This document shows, piece after piece, positions 22,552 to 34,305 of a stretch of DNA of 64,000 nucleotides; the stretch's first letter is position 1, and each line of letters begins with the position of its first letter. Under the pieces are notes generated by a model. That model searched no databases, was not told the origin of the DNA, and worked only from the letters and a program-made list of their open reading frames with translations. Location: contig BCIG01000014.1 of NCBI GenBank assembly GCA_001599915.1, positions 620,001 through 684,000 on the forward strand, given 5' to 3'. The position numbers were made by a program, and so were the translations under genes. The DNA comes from Symbiotaphrina buchneri. Its lineage: Eukaryota > Ascomycota > Symbiotaphrinales > Symbiotaphrinaceae.

Positions 22552-24660
22552 TCACTCCACATCATCATAATCACATTCCACAATATCCCGCTCATCCAAC
22601 CAGTCATGCTCCGATGCGTACGCAACAATATCCTTGGCCGATGCCATATAGCCCACAAATCCCTTCTTTCGCCGCTTCGGATCCAATGCGTTCATCAACC
22701 GCTGTAACCGCTTATAATATTCCTGTTCCAGCTCGTCTTGCGACTCCGACTCTGTGCTCTTCGAACCTAGCTTTGAGCCGGTATAAACGTCTGCGAGATA
22801 TGTGCAGAGCATCTTCAAGAGGTAGTGCAGCCATAGTGCATTCGTCCGGGGATGGTACTCGCGCCAGCCACCGCTTGATGCATCCGGTGATGAGATTACC
22901 TCGTCACGCATCCTGTGCCGCCGTCAGCTCAGTTTCTTGCACACAGGAAGCTGGGGTACTCACAGTCGGTAGACGTCATACTGATACTCCCCTTCACCCT
23001 CAAAAATAGCTGGATCCTTCTCGAGATCAAAGAAGGCAACCCGGCCGGCCTGGTCACCCTCTTCGTCCTCCATCCGAGCTCTCGACAGCGTATAGTCAAT
23101 CAACGTTGTTCTGATCCCGCTCCGACCCACATTCCTCGTCTCGGCTTCCTGTGAGACCGCGCCGTACTTGATGCAGATGTTGCCTACATGCAGATCCCGA
23201 TGTTCAAACTGCGCCGCCTCTTCGCCCTTCGCAACCGCCAGCGCAACACCCCAGAATATATCCCAAGCGCTGATCGATCCGTCTTTGAGCCCTACGTCTG
23301 CGCCTTCGAGCGACTTTTCTAGGTCCGTGCCTGCGTCTGCCATTTCAATGACACACCACAGCTGCGCGTCACCCGCATAACTGCCCTTGCGGCCTGGGTC
23401 TGGAAACACAGACGCCTCTTTCTGGTTCGCCTTCCTCTCTGCGCGATAGGCTCGCCACGCAGCAACCCACTGGTTCGGCAGGGCACCACGCATGACGTTC
23501 GCGCCGCGGAAGCACGTGAAGCCCGGGATTTCGGTCATGCGCTTAAGGAGCTCGACTTCACCTACTACATCTGAGACCTCGCTCATGACGTTGAGCTTGC
23601 ATTTAATGGGCGGTTCATGTGAGGGTGGAGGACGCAAAGGGATGATTTTCACGACGCTTTCGCGGCAGATTGTCTTTCCCGCTTCCGGAATTTCAGGCCG
23701 GAGACACAGTTTGTAGACCTCGCCATACGAAGCTTCGGCGATTTTGTGCACAGTGTAGAAGTCGGACGCGGTGTCGGCCCAGGACTGGAAGTAGAGGGTT
23801 TCGGGATTGGTGAGGGTATGCGATGAGGAATCGGTATCCTCGCAGACGCTTAGAAGAGCCGCGGCGTAAGAGAAGTCCGGCTCGATACAAGTGCCGGATG
23901 TGAGGGCTTGTGTTTTGACTAGACGACCTCTTAATGTTCTCTGCTGAGGCTCTTGTGGCTTTTCATTCTTTATATCCTGGCCGGTGGAGGGTGGTTCGTT
24001 TTCTTTCCCAAGCCCAGCCGCCCGTTTCGGCCCGCCTCTTGGCTTCTCATCTTTGACAATGATATCTTCAGCCTTATTCTGCTTCAGCGGTCTTCCACGC
24101 CTAGGCTTTCTTGGAGAAATGACAGGCCGCTCCTCCACAATCGGCAATGCGTCCTCGTCATCATCTTTGACAGTCAACTCGGCAAGCGCTGTCTCCAAGC
24201 TGGTGACGGGCTCGAGCCGTCCATTCCCATCCAGCCTGGGCGGAGAAGAGCTAGCTGTACCACATTCTCGTAGTATGCTCGAAGTATCGGGGTCATCCCG
24301 GTTCGAGTCCCTCTTGCCTGGGCTGCTCGACGGCACAACCAGCAGTTCTGGAATGGCCGTCTCTAAGCTTGTCGGCAGCTTCTGCTTTGCACCTCTCCGC
24401 AATTGTGCATCGTCCACTTTCGGCGGCGATGAAGAGGGTAAAAAGCTAGAGCTTGAAGGCAATATCACTTGCGTCTTGAGCCTGGGTCGGACGAGCTTCG
24501 TCGTTGGTTGCGGCGGCGACGAAGGAGGCAGGATGGAGGAAGAGAGAAGGATAGTCGACGAAGATGACCCATGAGGCGGCGTCGATGATACAAAGGTGGA
24601 TGAAAAGTCCGCCGTCCGTGTTGGCCGCTTGCCGTAGGTTCTGCGGTTCTGGGGCGGCAT
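22552..24660 (-). CDS. Haspin-like serine/threonine kinase
   Basis: Atypical protein kinase; haspins phosphorylate histone H3 at Thr3 in mitosis. Two exons (22964-24660, 22552-22912) give 685 residues. The first 260 residues are disordered, rich in S and P and basic. The kinase domain starts near residue 285 (FQSWADTASDFYTVHKIAEA), with a glycine-poor P-loop (AEASYGEVYKL) and a VVKIIPLRP lysine strand. The catalytic loop EHRDLHVGNIC lies at about 487, and DYTLSR replaces DFG, both hallmarks of haspin. RLMRDEVISSPD crosses the splice junction exactly. The C-terminal part includes WREYHPRTNALWLHYLLKML, the usual haspin tail. The orthologue assignment is confident at family level. Confidence 0.92.
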
Positions 24661-25297
24661 GCTGGAGGGGCTGATATTCCGGGTGCTGCTGATGGTGTAT
24701 AGTTAGGAGTATCAGCAAGACTGAAGAGCACGGATCGGAGGCGTCGTTATTTCATCGGGAATAATAATAATCGTAAACTTGATGCTGTTGTCAAGCATCC
24801 ACTGCCTCCTCCACGCGTGTCGTAGGTGGTGTTGAAGTTGCATGTGAGAGAAAAAGGGCGAGGGTTTGTTGACCTTCTGCCTTTTCGGGATTAGCGCCCC
24901 TTTCCAGCGAGCTGGATGACGTTCAATTCACGCCGAAAAGTCAAAGGACATTTGCACATTTCTCAGTCCTACGAAACATCTCTGTTGTTTATCTCTTATG
25001 TCTCTCATCACGATCCCTACAGAATCTCTCTATCAAAATATTGAGATCCTAATTATCTTGTGGCGAGCGCGGAACAAAAGCCGAGAATCATGGACTACCT
25101 TACCTGACAACCGTCGCCGAGCCGTATGATTGGCTGGCAGAGCACATGTGAGTGATGCGAAATCGGAGCTCTACGAGTACCTCTCCCAAACGCTCGAACT
25201 TAGGAAAGCTGATCGATATCCAAAGCAATACCAGCATTTCGCAAAATCCATCCAAACAGCAGTACAAAGCTCAAATCAAGACTAATATCTGCCGAAA
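24661..25297. other. Divergent promoter between haspin and the ECM15-like gene
   Basis: 637 bp. Nothing beyond short open frames is visible; it probably holds both promoters. Confidence 0.45.
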
Positions 25298-26204
25298 ATG
25301 TCTCCACTGAACATCCCCACTCCGGACTACTGCCAAGCGGACTTCTGCCTCGTGCCGGTACGTGCTTACCCGCTGCAGCTTGCCCCGGACCCCGCCACGC
25401 GCCGGTGACCCTGTCCCAGCAGTCTCTTTCCGCCCACCTGTCAATGTTGACAATTCATCCGCGGACAATAATATTGCAAACTGGGCTTGAAAGGGTGCTG
25501 ACAGTGTATTTGTGGGTATGTAGATCGGCACACCGACGGCTTCGGTGTCGACGTACGTCGCGGAGGTGCAGAAGCTGCTGGAGCGCAGCGGATTAACGCA
25601 TACGATGAGCGCAGGTGGGACGACAGTGGGTAAGTGTGCCTTTTTCTTGAATACCTAGGTGGTCGCTATGTGTTGCCCTCGACTGCCTTTACCAACTACT
25701 ACTTTCTTTGTTTGGGCAAAAATCCATTTTATTGCGAATGCTTGTTTGCGGGGGTATCATATAAGTTCCATATCAGATGCGTTCTTCGCCCTTCAAGCAA
25801 TGCAGTATCCAACTCCTCCTTCTCATCACTTTGCATGTTGAGGCTTGTTGCCATCAGAGAAGTCGGTCGCATGTTTCACTAACCACGATCCCACGTTTCC
25901 ACAGAAGGTACCTGGGACGAAGTGATGCAGGTCATCGGTCAAGCACACAGCTATCTGCACCAACAAGGAATCGTGCGATGTCATACCGATATCCGAGTAG
26001 GATCGAGGTACGCCCAATCTTTCCGCGCCATTGCACTCGCGTCTCCCTGATTGTGTGGCTGTTGTTTGCTCGCTCTGCAGGCTGCCGCTGCGGCTCGGCC
26101 CCGTTTTGGTATGCGGTTTGCTAACTCGCCGCGCCAGGACGGACAAGAAACAAACGGCGAAAGACAAGGTGGATGCCGTGAAGAAGATCCTGGGGAGTTC
26201 CTAA
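25298..26204 (+). CDS. Thiamine-binding MTH1187/YqgV family protein (ECM15-like)
   Basis: Small ferredoxin-like-fold protein of the UPF0045 family (yeast Ecm15/YBL001C, archaeal MTH1187). Members form tetramers and have been reported to bind thiamine; the cellular role is unclear. Four exons (25298-25357, 25524-25629, 25905-26007, 26138-26204) close in frame to 111 residues. Recognisable pieces are [20 protein letters not shown], then [20 protein letters not shown] and [20 protein letters not shown], and [20 protein letters not shown]. The TxSVSxYV and SGLxxxxxxxGTxxEG patterns are the family's core. No single open frame covers the gene; it emerges only after splicing. Confidence 0.88.
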
Positions 26205-26364
26205 TAGAATGGGCAGATACCCGAACAAAAATTCCCTTTGCGTATTCTTGCAGCGCTGATCTTCCGTGATTTGATTTACTTGACATCTCTTCACATCTGC
26301 GGCAGCGCTAGTCTATTTCATCACAACGACCCGCCCATTTCTCACGTGCTAACTTCCGATCACC

Positions 26365-27317
26365 ATGGCAGCCGCGATCTTAAAACGCTCCCTTCCCCTC
26401 CTCGACTCCACCCTCATCCAGACCAGCAGCATTCATAGACTTTCCCCTCTGCGCCTCCACAATTACCTGCGCAATTCCTCGCCGTCTCTCCTAACGAGCA
26501 AGCTCATCCCTTCAACCTCGCGCCTCTTCTCCACATCCCGCACAATGGCCGAAAGCAAGACCTTCATCGACGCCGTCAAGGCCCGGCGCTCGGTCTACAC
26601 CCTGAGCCCCGAATCCACCATCTCTGATGATCGCATCATCGAGCTGGCGAACACCGCCATCCTGCACGCCCCCAGCTCCTTCAATTCGCAGTCCACCCGC
26701 ATTGTGGTGTTGTTGAAGGACGAGCACCGCAAGCTGTGGGACTTCACCAGCGAGATTCTGCAGGCCATTGTGCCCGGAGAGCAATGGGAGCACACGCGCA
26801 AGAGGATTGACGGGTTCAGGAACGGCTACGGAACGGTATGTCTTTCTTTCTCTTGAGCGGCCGTGGTATGGGCGTCTGAAGTGGTTACTGACGCTGCATT
26901 CTGTAGGTCCTCTTCTACGAAGACCCCCAACCCGTCAAGGAGCTTCAGACCAAATTCCCTCTCTACGCCGACAAGTTCCCCGTCTGGTCCGAGCACACCT
27001 CGGCCATCCACCAATACATCCGTAAGCAGCCCGTTTCCCCCTTCCCCCATTCCCCTCTCCCCACCTCTCTTCTCCGAGAACAACATCCCGCTAACACACA
27101 TCCGCCTCCAACAGTCTGGACGGCCCTTGAAGCCGAAGGTCTCGGAGCCAACCTGCAGCACTACAACCCGCTGATCAACCAGCGCGTGGCAACCGAGTGG
27201 AAGGTGCCGAACGAGTGGGCGCTTGTGGCACAGCTGGTGTTCGGCAAGCCGACGGCGCCGGCGGGCGAGAAGACCTTCAAGCCCCTCGAGGAGCGTGTAT
27301 TTGTGCATGGCAAATGA
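26365..27317 (+). CDS. Nitroreductase family protein (Frm2/Hbn1-like), possible dual targeting
   Basis: FMN-dependent oxidoreductase of the nitroreductase fold; yeast relatives Frm2 and Hbn1 affect lipid signalling and oxidative stress. Three exons (26365-26835, 26907-27021, 27115-27317) give 262 residues. The core starts at FIDAVKARRSVYTLSPEST and includes ANTAILHAPSSFNSQSTRIV (FMN-phosphate contacts), FYEDPQPVKELQ, YILWTALEAEGLGANLQHY and EWALVAQLVFGKP. Before this lies a 60-residue extension rich in R, S and L without acids, ending in RLFSTSRT, which looks like a mitochondrial presequence. A second in-frame ATG at 26545 (MAESKTFID) matches the start of cytosolic relatives. The first ATG has a good context (caccatgg). 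Confidence 0.88.
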
Positions 27318-27989
27318 CTCCGCGCGGGGTTGTGATGTAGACGCCATTTTTAAGGGAGTGGGAGCAGGGAGCGGGCTGTGGGTGTATGTTGAATGTTCCG
27401 GCTGGCATCTGATGCCCCTCGTTCCGCTCTTTGGTTTTCAGCGCATTTTAGATGGTAGACTCACCAGCGAGCGAAAGCGAGACTAGAGATATAGATACAA
27501 TATAAATTTAGACATGACATGACAAGAGCATAAGACGGCATATCATCAGACTCCAGATAACCAATTTTTTTTAACATCCGTGCCATTGGTCCCTGTGCAT
27601 CTCCAAGCTATTATTTTGTTCGTAAGGCATGCAGCATGAGGTGATACATAAGGTAACATGGGCAAAGTACTCCGTACGGTTGTAATGTAAGTGAGGCAGC
27701 GGGGACCCCTGCCACGTCGGGCCCGGTGATCACCGCGCCCCGATTCCCGACTCACCCCTTAAGCCGACACCGACTCTGAGTCCGAGGCCGACCTCCTTTT
27801 TGTGCACATTGGGACGCCCAATCCATATATTTATCTGTCGTTGTTGTTTTCGTTGTTGTCCATGGCTACTGTTAACATTATCTGCGTAAGTGCATTGTGT
27901 GCCTATGTCCAATCTGCTATATGTGTGTCCTGCTGTCTCTGTCTCCTGGGATGGACAAATGAATGAACAGCGGCGCTTAATTACAGTGA
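27318..27989. other. Intergenic between the nitroreductase and the satellite array
   Basis: About 670 bp without a supported gene. The last part (27890-27989) begins to show the degraded TCTGTCTC-type units of the neighbouring array. Confidence 0.4.
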
Positions 27990-28920
27990 TGGACTGCGAG
28001 ACATTGTCATATCTGCACTTCTCTATTTGCATGTCTATTCGTATGTCTATTCGGATCACTATTCACATCTCTATTTTCAAGTCTATTCCCATCTCTATTC
28101 GGATATCTATTCATATATCGGCATCGCATCTCATCTATTGGCATTCTATCGCATCTATTTGTATCGTATCTCGTCTACCTGCATATCTGTATCACATAGT
28201 ATCTCCATCTATGCGCATCATATCGTATTTATCCGCATATCGGCATCGTATCTCATCTGTCCCTGTTGTCTCTGTCCATGACGGACTGGTTGAATGATCA
28301 ATCAATCGATGTAGGGCAGCATCTCATACGTATCTGCAAGTCATATCGTATCTCATCTGCCGTATCTATTCGTCATATCTATCCGGTCAATCTCCGTGAC
28401 AGACGGATCGATAAGTCAACTGACCGATCGATCCAAAACACCATCTGTGACATCTATCCGCATCATATCTATCCGTATATCTCCATCGTATCTTATCTAT
28501 CCTATCTGTCCGGTCAATCTCCGGGACGGGCGGATAGATCGATTGATCCAAGGGGCCATCTATCATATCCATCCACATATCCGCATCGAATCTCATCTAT
28601 CCTATCTATCCAGTCAATCTCCCTAACTGCCTGATAGATCAATCGATCAATCGATGGCCGATTGATCTTGCGCGCCATCTCATATCTATCCGCATATCTG
28701 CATCGTATCGTAGCATACCTATCTGTCCGCATATCGGCATCATATCTCATCTATCGTATCTCTCCGCATCGTACCTCATCTGTCCATATCGTATCGTGTC
28801 TTATCTGCATCGTATCCTCGGGTACCTCATCTATCCGCATCGTCTTATGAGTGACGCACTGATCAATCCAGGGCGACATCATATCATATCTAATCGTATC
28901 TATCCGCGCCGTAACAGGAA
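27990..28920. repeat. Degenerate minisatellite array with higher-order units
   Basis: The first part (about 28025-28110) repeats a 12-bp unit close to TCTATTCGTATC. Further right a composite unit recurs: a GTCAATCTCC block (28385, 28512, 28612), a GA-rich stem, a GATC/ATCGATC palindromic patch (near 28295, 28421, 28537, 28637 and 28855), a GCCATCT-like bridge, then a run like TATCCGCATATCGGCATCGTATCTCATC. Spacing between complete units is about 127 and 100 bp, and at least five diverged units can be followed. Long open frames on both strands follow from the period being a multiple of three and are not coding. It lies in gene-poor DNA between a housekeeping gene and a membrane-protein gene. 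Confidence 0.8.
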
Positions 28921-29133
28921 TCTCTACGTCAGATCTCCACAAAGATCGGATCTAAAATCCTTTAGTAAATTCATTGCCAGCAGCAACAGCTGCGGCTTTC
29001 AAGTAAGCGGAGATCTAACTACATTCAAAAAACAAAAAAAAAGGCCAAACGAGCCAACCCAAGATTTCCCAACGATCTTCAGATCCAGATCCCGATCTGA
29101 CCCACAAAAGCCAAGAGGAGCCACCAAATCGGC

Positions 29134-30372
29134 CTAAACATCGAGATCATCTAGTTCAAACCCAAGAATACTATCGGCGCGGGGAGACCTCCTAGCCCTA
29201 CGGGCTTCTTCGGCGGGGAAACGGGGGCCGGGGTTGTTGGCAGCGGCGGCGCGCCTCCCGGCCGCAAGGACGCGAGCGAGCACCCAATTTCTCCAGACGG
29301 ACTTGATGACGGGCATAAGCGGCGGGATGCAGGAAGTGAACACTCCAGTATTTAGCTCGATCGTTCCCCAAAGAACGAGCATAGTAGAATTGCCCGTATT
29401 TGTGACTTCGTGGATCATTCCGAGGCGTACCCCCGACGCAATTGTGGTGAATAACCCCAGCAGGAAGATCGGGATCATTGCCATCTTTCTTTTCGCGGGC
29501 ATATTCAGGGCCCGGACAATAGGGATAGGCAAGACAACGATCACGAGATCTAAGAGAGTACTAATTCCTAAAAGGGATTAATGACGTTCAAGGGAGAGAG
29601 ATAGGAATCTATTTACCTCCCAAAGCGAAAAAAAGCGGCCCGTCTGGAAGACAATTACCTGGTATGAGAGGGGACCACGACTTTTGTACCTAAATATTCT
29701 CAGCCGCTTGATCACAGGCAAAGGGCTGAATGCGCTTACCGGTGAACATTGCAGGAGGAGGGCCACCGTGCCAGCAACATGGGAAGCGACGCATAGTGCC
29801 ATGACAACGTAGATAATGCGGCGGTAAAGTCTCCTCTCTGATCTGTCTAGGAGGCGGAGATATAATTGACATGTCGAAAGCTTGACACACAGGTTGGCCA
29901 TCATATAGATCGGGCGTCCTGCATAATTGTACATTGTGTAGAGGTGCAAATCTCCGGCCGGGCGTTCATCAAGCGGCAGACCGAGCCCCAAACGGGTCTC
30001 TAGACAAGGCCATTAGCAGTTTTTCATCTCAAACGTGGACTTGACCTTGGAACTTACGCTCTAGGCATAGAGCATTGTAAAGAACGGTGAAAACCTGTAG
30101 TGGTGTTGATTAGCCAACATATCACCAAAGGGAAGCTGCATCGAGCTGCGGCGATGTAGACCAAGGACCACAGCTACTGTAGGATTATCACTCACTTCTG
30201 CCAGGACCGAGAAGAAGTCATCGAGTCCAAACTGCCTCGCCCTGACGCGGGCCCAAACACGGCAGATGACTGACGGCCCAGAGAGTAAAAGAAAGCAGAC
30301 ACAAGTGATCAGCACGGCTATGTATTGGGAGTCTTTGTCGACCTGTGCAGAGCCACCGAACAGCCAGGCCAT
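29134..30372 (-). CDS. Rhodopsin-domain (PTH11/SAT4-like) seven-span membrane protein
   Basis: Integral plasma-membrane protein of the large fungal rhodopsin-domain family related to PTH11-type receptors. Five exons, 30196-30372, 30058-30094, 29740-29999, 29617-29689 and 29134-29567, join in frame to 326 residues. Seven hydrophobic segments are visible, beginning with YIAVLITCVCFLLLSGPSV (residues 16-34) and including FTVLYNALCLE, PIYMMANLCVKLSTCQLYL, IIYVVMALCVASHVAGTVAL, LLDLVIVVLPIPIVRAL and MIPIFLLGLFTTIASG. LLLQCSPVQKSWSP is the usual conserved loop cysteine. The C-terminus is short, cytosolic and arginine-rich and lacks a CFEM domain. Introns of 49-101 nt have good donors. Ligand and pathway are unknown. 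Confidence 0.86.
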
Positions 30373-32460
30373 CTCGGGAACTTGGATGATATGACGGGGG
30401 AAAGAAGATGTTGTGGAAGGAGGAGTAATTCAGAAGAATAAATGGGCGTAATAGTGGGATGGGGGTTTTGGAGGGGGGGAGAAGGTAAGCTCTGGTGGTG
30501 GTGTTGAGGGAGGCTGGAAGAAGAGGAAACTCAAGGAGCGGGAGAGAGGAGGGTCCCCGAGAGCTCGGAGAGCGGGCCCGACAAGTGACTCCGCCCCGCC
30601 AGCGGAGGCTGGGCGGGAGTGAAGGTGGTGAAAGGGGTGAAGGCCGCCGGGGGCGGGCAGTCACGCCTCCGAGAGGCTGCGTCGAGCAGCGAACGTTCAA
30701 GTCACATGGCGTGAAGGAAAAGAAAGTCAACGGATGAAGGACGCAGGACGTTGGGTATAGGAGCGGTCCACATGGATAGACAAAGCACGGAAAGCACTGT
30801 TGGTATCTGTACGACATAGGGATATGATTTTTGATTTTGCAGTTCATATAGGAGAGATCAAGCAAAGGGAAAACTAGAGAAATCATATTCAAGATGGGAG
30901 CTATCTATATGGGAAAGAAAAGACCCTTCATGTAGGTGCTCTACATGGGGACGCAAACAAGTGTATAAATAGGGGAGTATATATCCCAGCATCACAGGTA
31001 TGAGATGTAAGTCCAGCCAATTCTCCCTATGCTACTTGAATAGGGGGCACGTGGAGGGAGGGAGCGTACGCGGACCCCTTCCCCATGGCCAGCTGGGTCT
31101 GGTAATCCAATCAATAGAGATTAGATGATGGATATCAATTGGTCGTAGCGTTCGTGCAACGGTTGATGGGAGCAATGAAACGGTGAGTTGATATTCCGCG
31201 CATGAATTGAGGGACAGATGTGCAGGAAAACAATGGCAAAAAGATACAACCGATGACAAGCGACGGAGCAACAATCCTAAGTCACACGGCCGAGCCCGTC
31301 ATTAAGTGCCGGCAGCTTTGCTCTCTCACAGTGTTCCATTGTGAGAGGGTGAGAGAGGGAGGACGTCTGGATTAAGGAAGTTGTGGTCGTCCCTCCCGGT
31401 TGGGCTGCTTGCTCGGTTCTAGCCGAAGCTACCTAAAATGCGAGCAATCCCTCAACTAATGCCATCCATCTTAGGTAAGGTTGCCGTCTGGAGATGTGGT
31501 GTATGACCCAGCGACTGATTGGTGTGTATTCGATCACTAGATGTGATACTCGACCTGGAGAACCCTGGCTGTAGGGACAGACAGTTTGAGCAAGAATTCA
31601 TCCGTTAAAACTGAACGTCACCCTCCATCTCCACGCTGTCTGCTGCTCCTTGTATTGTTGTTAACTGGACCACCCTGCCATCACAGTCTCACAATGCAAA
31701 GAAGCGAGAGTACAATGGTATCCCTGCGTCGATGACCAAGATCAGATCTGGATATGATTGCTGGGCCGGGGACACGACGCCTCGGCTACACACAGCTTGC
31801 TCATGTACCCAATTTGACACCATCACACGTTCTTTTGACGGATAGAAGCAGGTACCTCATTACCTGGAAAGTCACCCCGGCCAGCTACTCCCCCAACAGT
31901 CATGGTCAGGAGAAGCACACACATGCGGACGAGAAGGAGCCCTGGTTCAGTGACGGTGGTCTGCTCATGGGCAACTGCAGCGGCTCTACTAAAGTCGAAG
32001 ATCTTCTCCCAAATGCTCAAAGATCCCAAACTTGCAAAATCGAGATTCCAACGGACACAAACCCTGGTGCCATGCTCCTGGCCCAGTCTGGCATGATTCC
32101 AACTGCAAGGGAGCACAAACCATCACACTCCTGGTCCAACTAAATGAACGTGCAAGGCTCCCAAGGCCTAATATGTCTTGATGTCTGTGTTAGACGGGAT
32201 AGTGCCTTCCCAGTCACCGGCAGACGAGGCCCATAAGCACACTGCTTACCCGTGTGATGGGGGTGGGCAACATAGGGAGTTTCCGTGAAGGTCTCCTCAG
32301 CTATATGAATCCCCTGTCTGCCACGGGGTGACCTGCCATTCCGTGTTCCTGTTGCTCTGAATTCACATCTCCAAGTCAAAGGCTTCATTCTTTGACGATT
32401 TTTCCTATCCTGCGAGTCTCCAACTCATCTCTTTCCAAACCTTCTCATCTCCTTCCAACC
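30373..32460. other. Long gene-free stretch with a polypurine, G-rich tract
   Basis: About 2.1 kb upstream of both the rhodopsin-domain gene and the MFS gene. The first 350 bp are strikingly G- and A-rich on the plus strand, with G runs at 30455-30479. The rest shows only short open frames (the longest about 130 codons at 31754-32143) without a recognised domain. Confidence 0.5.
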
Positions 32461-34305
32461 ATGCCTGATGATACCTTGGAAATATCTCGACTCTCTCCAT
32501 CAATAGGCAGTGGTACTACTCCACGAACCAGTAATGTTGAAAAGAGCCAGCCAACCAGTACCGGTTTCGTCAAAGCAACGCCGAAGCGTGAAACTGCTGC
32601 TCTAGACGAGGCCTACACCTTTGCTCATGGGCATGAGGATGTCTTGAAGGAGGCTGTGTATGATCAACGGCTAATGAGAAAGATAGACTGGTGGATCTTG
32701 CCAATCAGTTTCTGTTGGTATGTGGAATTTCCAGGTCACAGCTCTCCACATCGCATCGTCAGCTAACAACGTACAGCTACACGATGCAATTCCTTGACAA
32801 GGTTCTTTTGAATGTAAGCACCTGTTGGCCGTTGAGATCGACTTCTATCCAGACGGAGGTCCCCGCCGTTGAACATATTGACTTTCTTACATTGTATAGT
32901 ATGGACAAGTCATGGGTATGAACGCACAGCTAAAGCTGAGGGGCAATGAGTTCAACAATTGTACATCAGCGTTTTTCATAGCATATCTGATTGCTGAACT
33001 CCCTAACGGTTTGTCTTCCTCAACCTGGACATCAACCACTGCTGATGCTCCACAGGCTTGATCCTACAACGTGTCCCTGCAGGCAAATGGCTAGGCTTCA
33101 ATGTTATAGCTTGGGGTATTACCTGTACTTGCATTGCTGCTGCAACAAACTACCATGGTCTTCTAGTTGCCCGGATCTTCCTTGGCATATTTGAAGCCGC
33201 CATTGCTCCCTGCTTGATGCTGATAAGCAGCCAGTACTACACCAAATCCGAACAAGCCCCTCGTTTCAGCATCTGGTATTGTGGGCTTGGAGTCGGTCAG
33301 ATCATCGGTGGATTCGTGAGCTTCGGCTTCCAACATGTGCACAAGTCTTCAGGCTTTGCGGGTTGGAAAATCATGTTCATCGTCATTGGCCTTGTCACAA
33401 TGCTTTTTGGGATCGTTGCATTGTTTGTACTTCCAGATACACCCTTGCAGGCAAAGTTCCTGTCAGATGCGGAAAAGGTGGCTGTCATCAAGCATGTCAG
33501 TGTCAACCAGACTGGGATACACAATAAGCACTTCAAGATCTCTCAGGTCCTTGAACTGCTTCTCGACCCGCAAGCCTGGCTTATGACATTCATTACTATT
33601 CTCGTATGCCGACGTCCTCACATCTACCCTCGGTATATTCTCTGACCACGCATGCAGATTTCCATTTCGTCTGGCGTCATCACCACCTATTCCGCCATCC
33701 TCATCAAGAACTTCGGCTTTTCCTCTCCTCACGCTGCTCTTCTGAACACGCCCTCCGGGCTTGTCTCCATCCTCTCAACCCTCATAGTCGGCTACGGCAT
33801 CCGGCACACCTCCCAGCGCTGGCTGTGGCTCATCCTCTGCTGCATCTGCTCCATCACCGGCGCCGGCCTAATGTCCTTCCTGCCCTCCTCCAACCGCGCC
33901 GGCCTCCTCGCCGGCATCTACATGGTCAACAGCGTCGTGGCCACGCTGGCCATCATCTACCAATGGACCATATCCAACGTGGCGGGCCAGACCAAGCGCG
34001 TGTGCGCCTCGGCCCTTGTCAGCGCCGCCTTCTCCGTCGGGAACATCATCGGCCCGCAGACGTTCCGCGCCCAGGACGCCCCGCGCTATACTCCCGCTAA
34101 GATCACGGTGCTGGCGACGCAGGCGGCTGCGGCGCTGGTCACGGTCTGCCTCGCCGCTTGGTACGTCTGGGCGAATGCGAGGAAGGAGCGCATGGCTAGG
34201 GCGATGGGCCGCGAGGTCGAGAGGCCCGGCGAGGAGAAGGTCCTCCGGAAGGATTGGTTGAATTTGACTGATAGGGAGAATGCCAAGTTTAGGTACGTAT
34301 ACTAA
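32461..34305 (+). CDS. MFS transporter, allantoate permease (ACS) family
   Basis: Twelve-span plasma-membrane transporter of the anion:cation symporter group (Dal5/Tna1/Seo1 relatives), which import organic anions such as allantoate or nicotinate. Five exons, 32461-32717, 32777-32813, 32900-33008, 33056-33603 and 33658-34305, give 532 residues. Family marks are LMRKIDWWILPISFCCYTMQ before span 1, FLDKVLLNYGQVMGMNAQL, ANGLILQRVPAGKWLGFN-type wording after span 3 (here ELPNGLILQRVPAGKWLGFN), FLGIFEAAIAPCLMLISSQY, and LPDTPLQAKFLSDAEKVAVI. The C-terminal tail LNLTDRENAKFRYVY is typical. The last exon is notably GC-rich at third positions compared with the first. The substrate cannot be told from sequence. 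Confidence 0.9.

Noticed and set aside
24299-24309. GGTTCGAGTCC, an exact pol III B-box-like sequence
   Set aside because: It lies inside the haspin coding region, has no paired T stem and no A box at the right distance.
27890-28750. Several long open frames (up to 135 codons) on both strands in the satellite region
   Set aside because: The 12-bp period keeps frames open; translations are monotonous I, S, H, R and Y repeats with no domain.
31754-32143. 129-codon open frame in the gene-free stretch before the MFS gene
   Set aside because: Composition is unlike nearby genes and nothing resembles a domain; left as non-coding.
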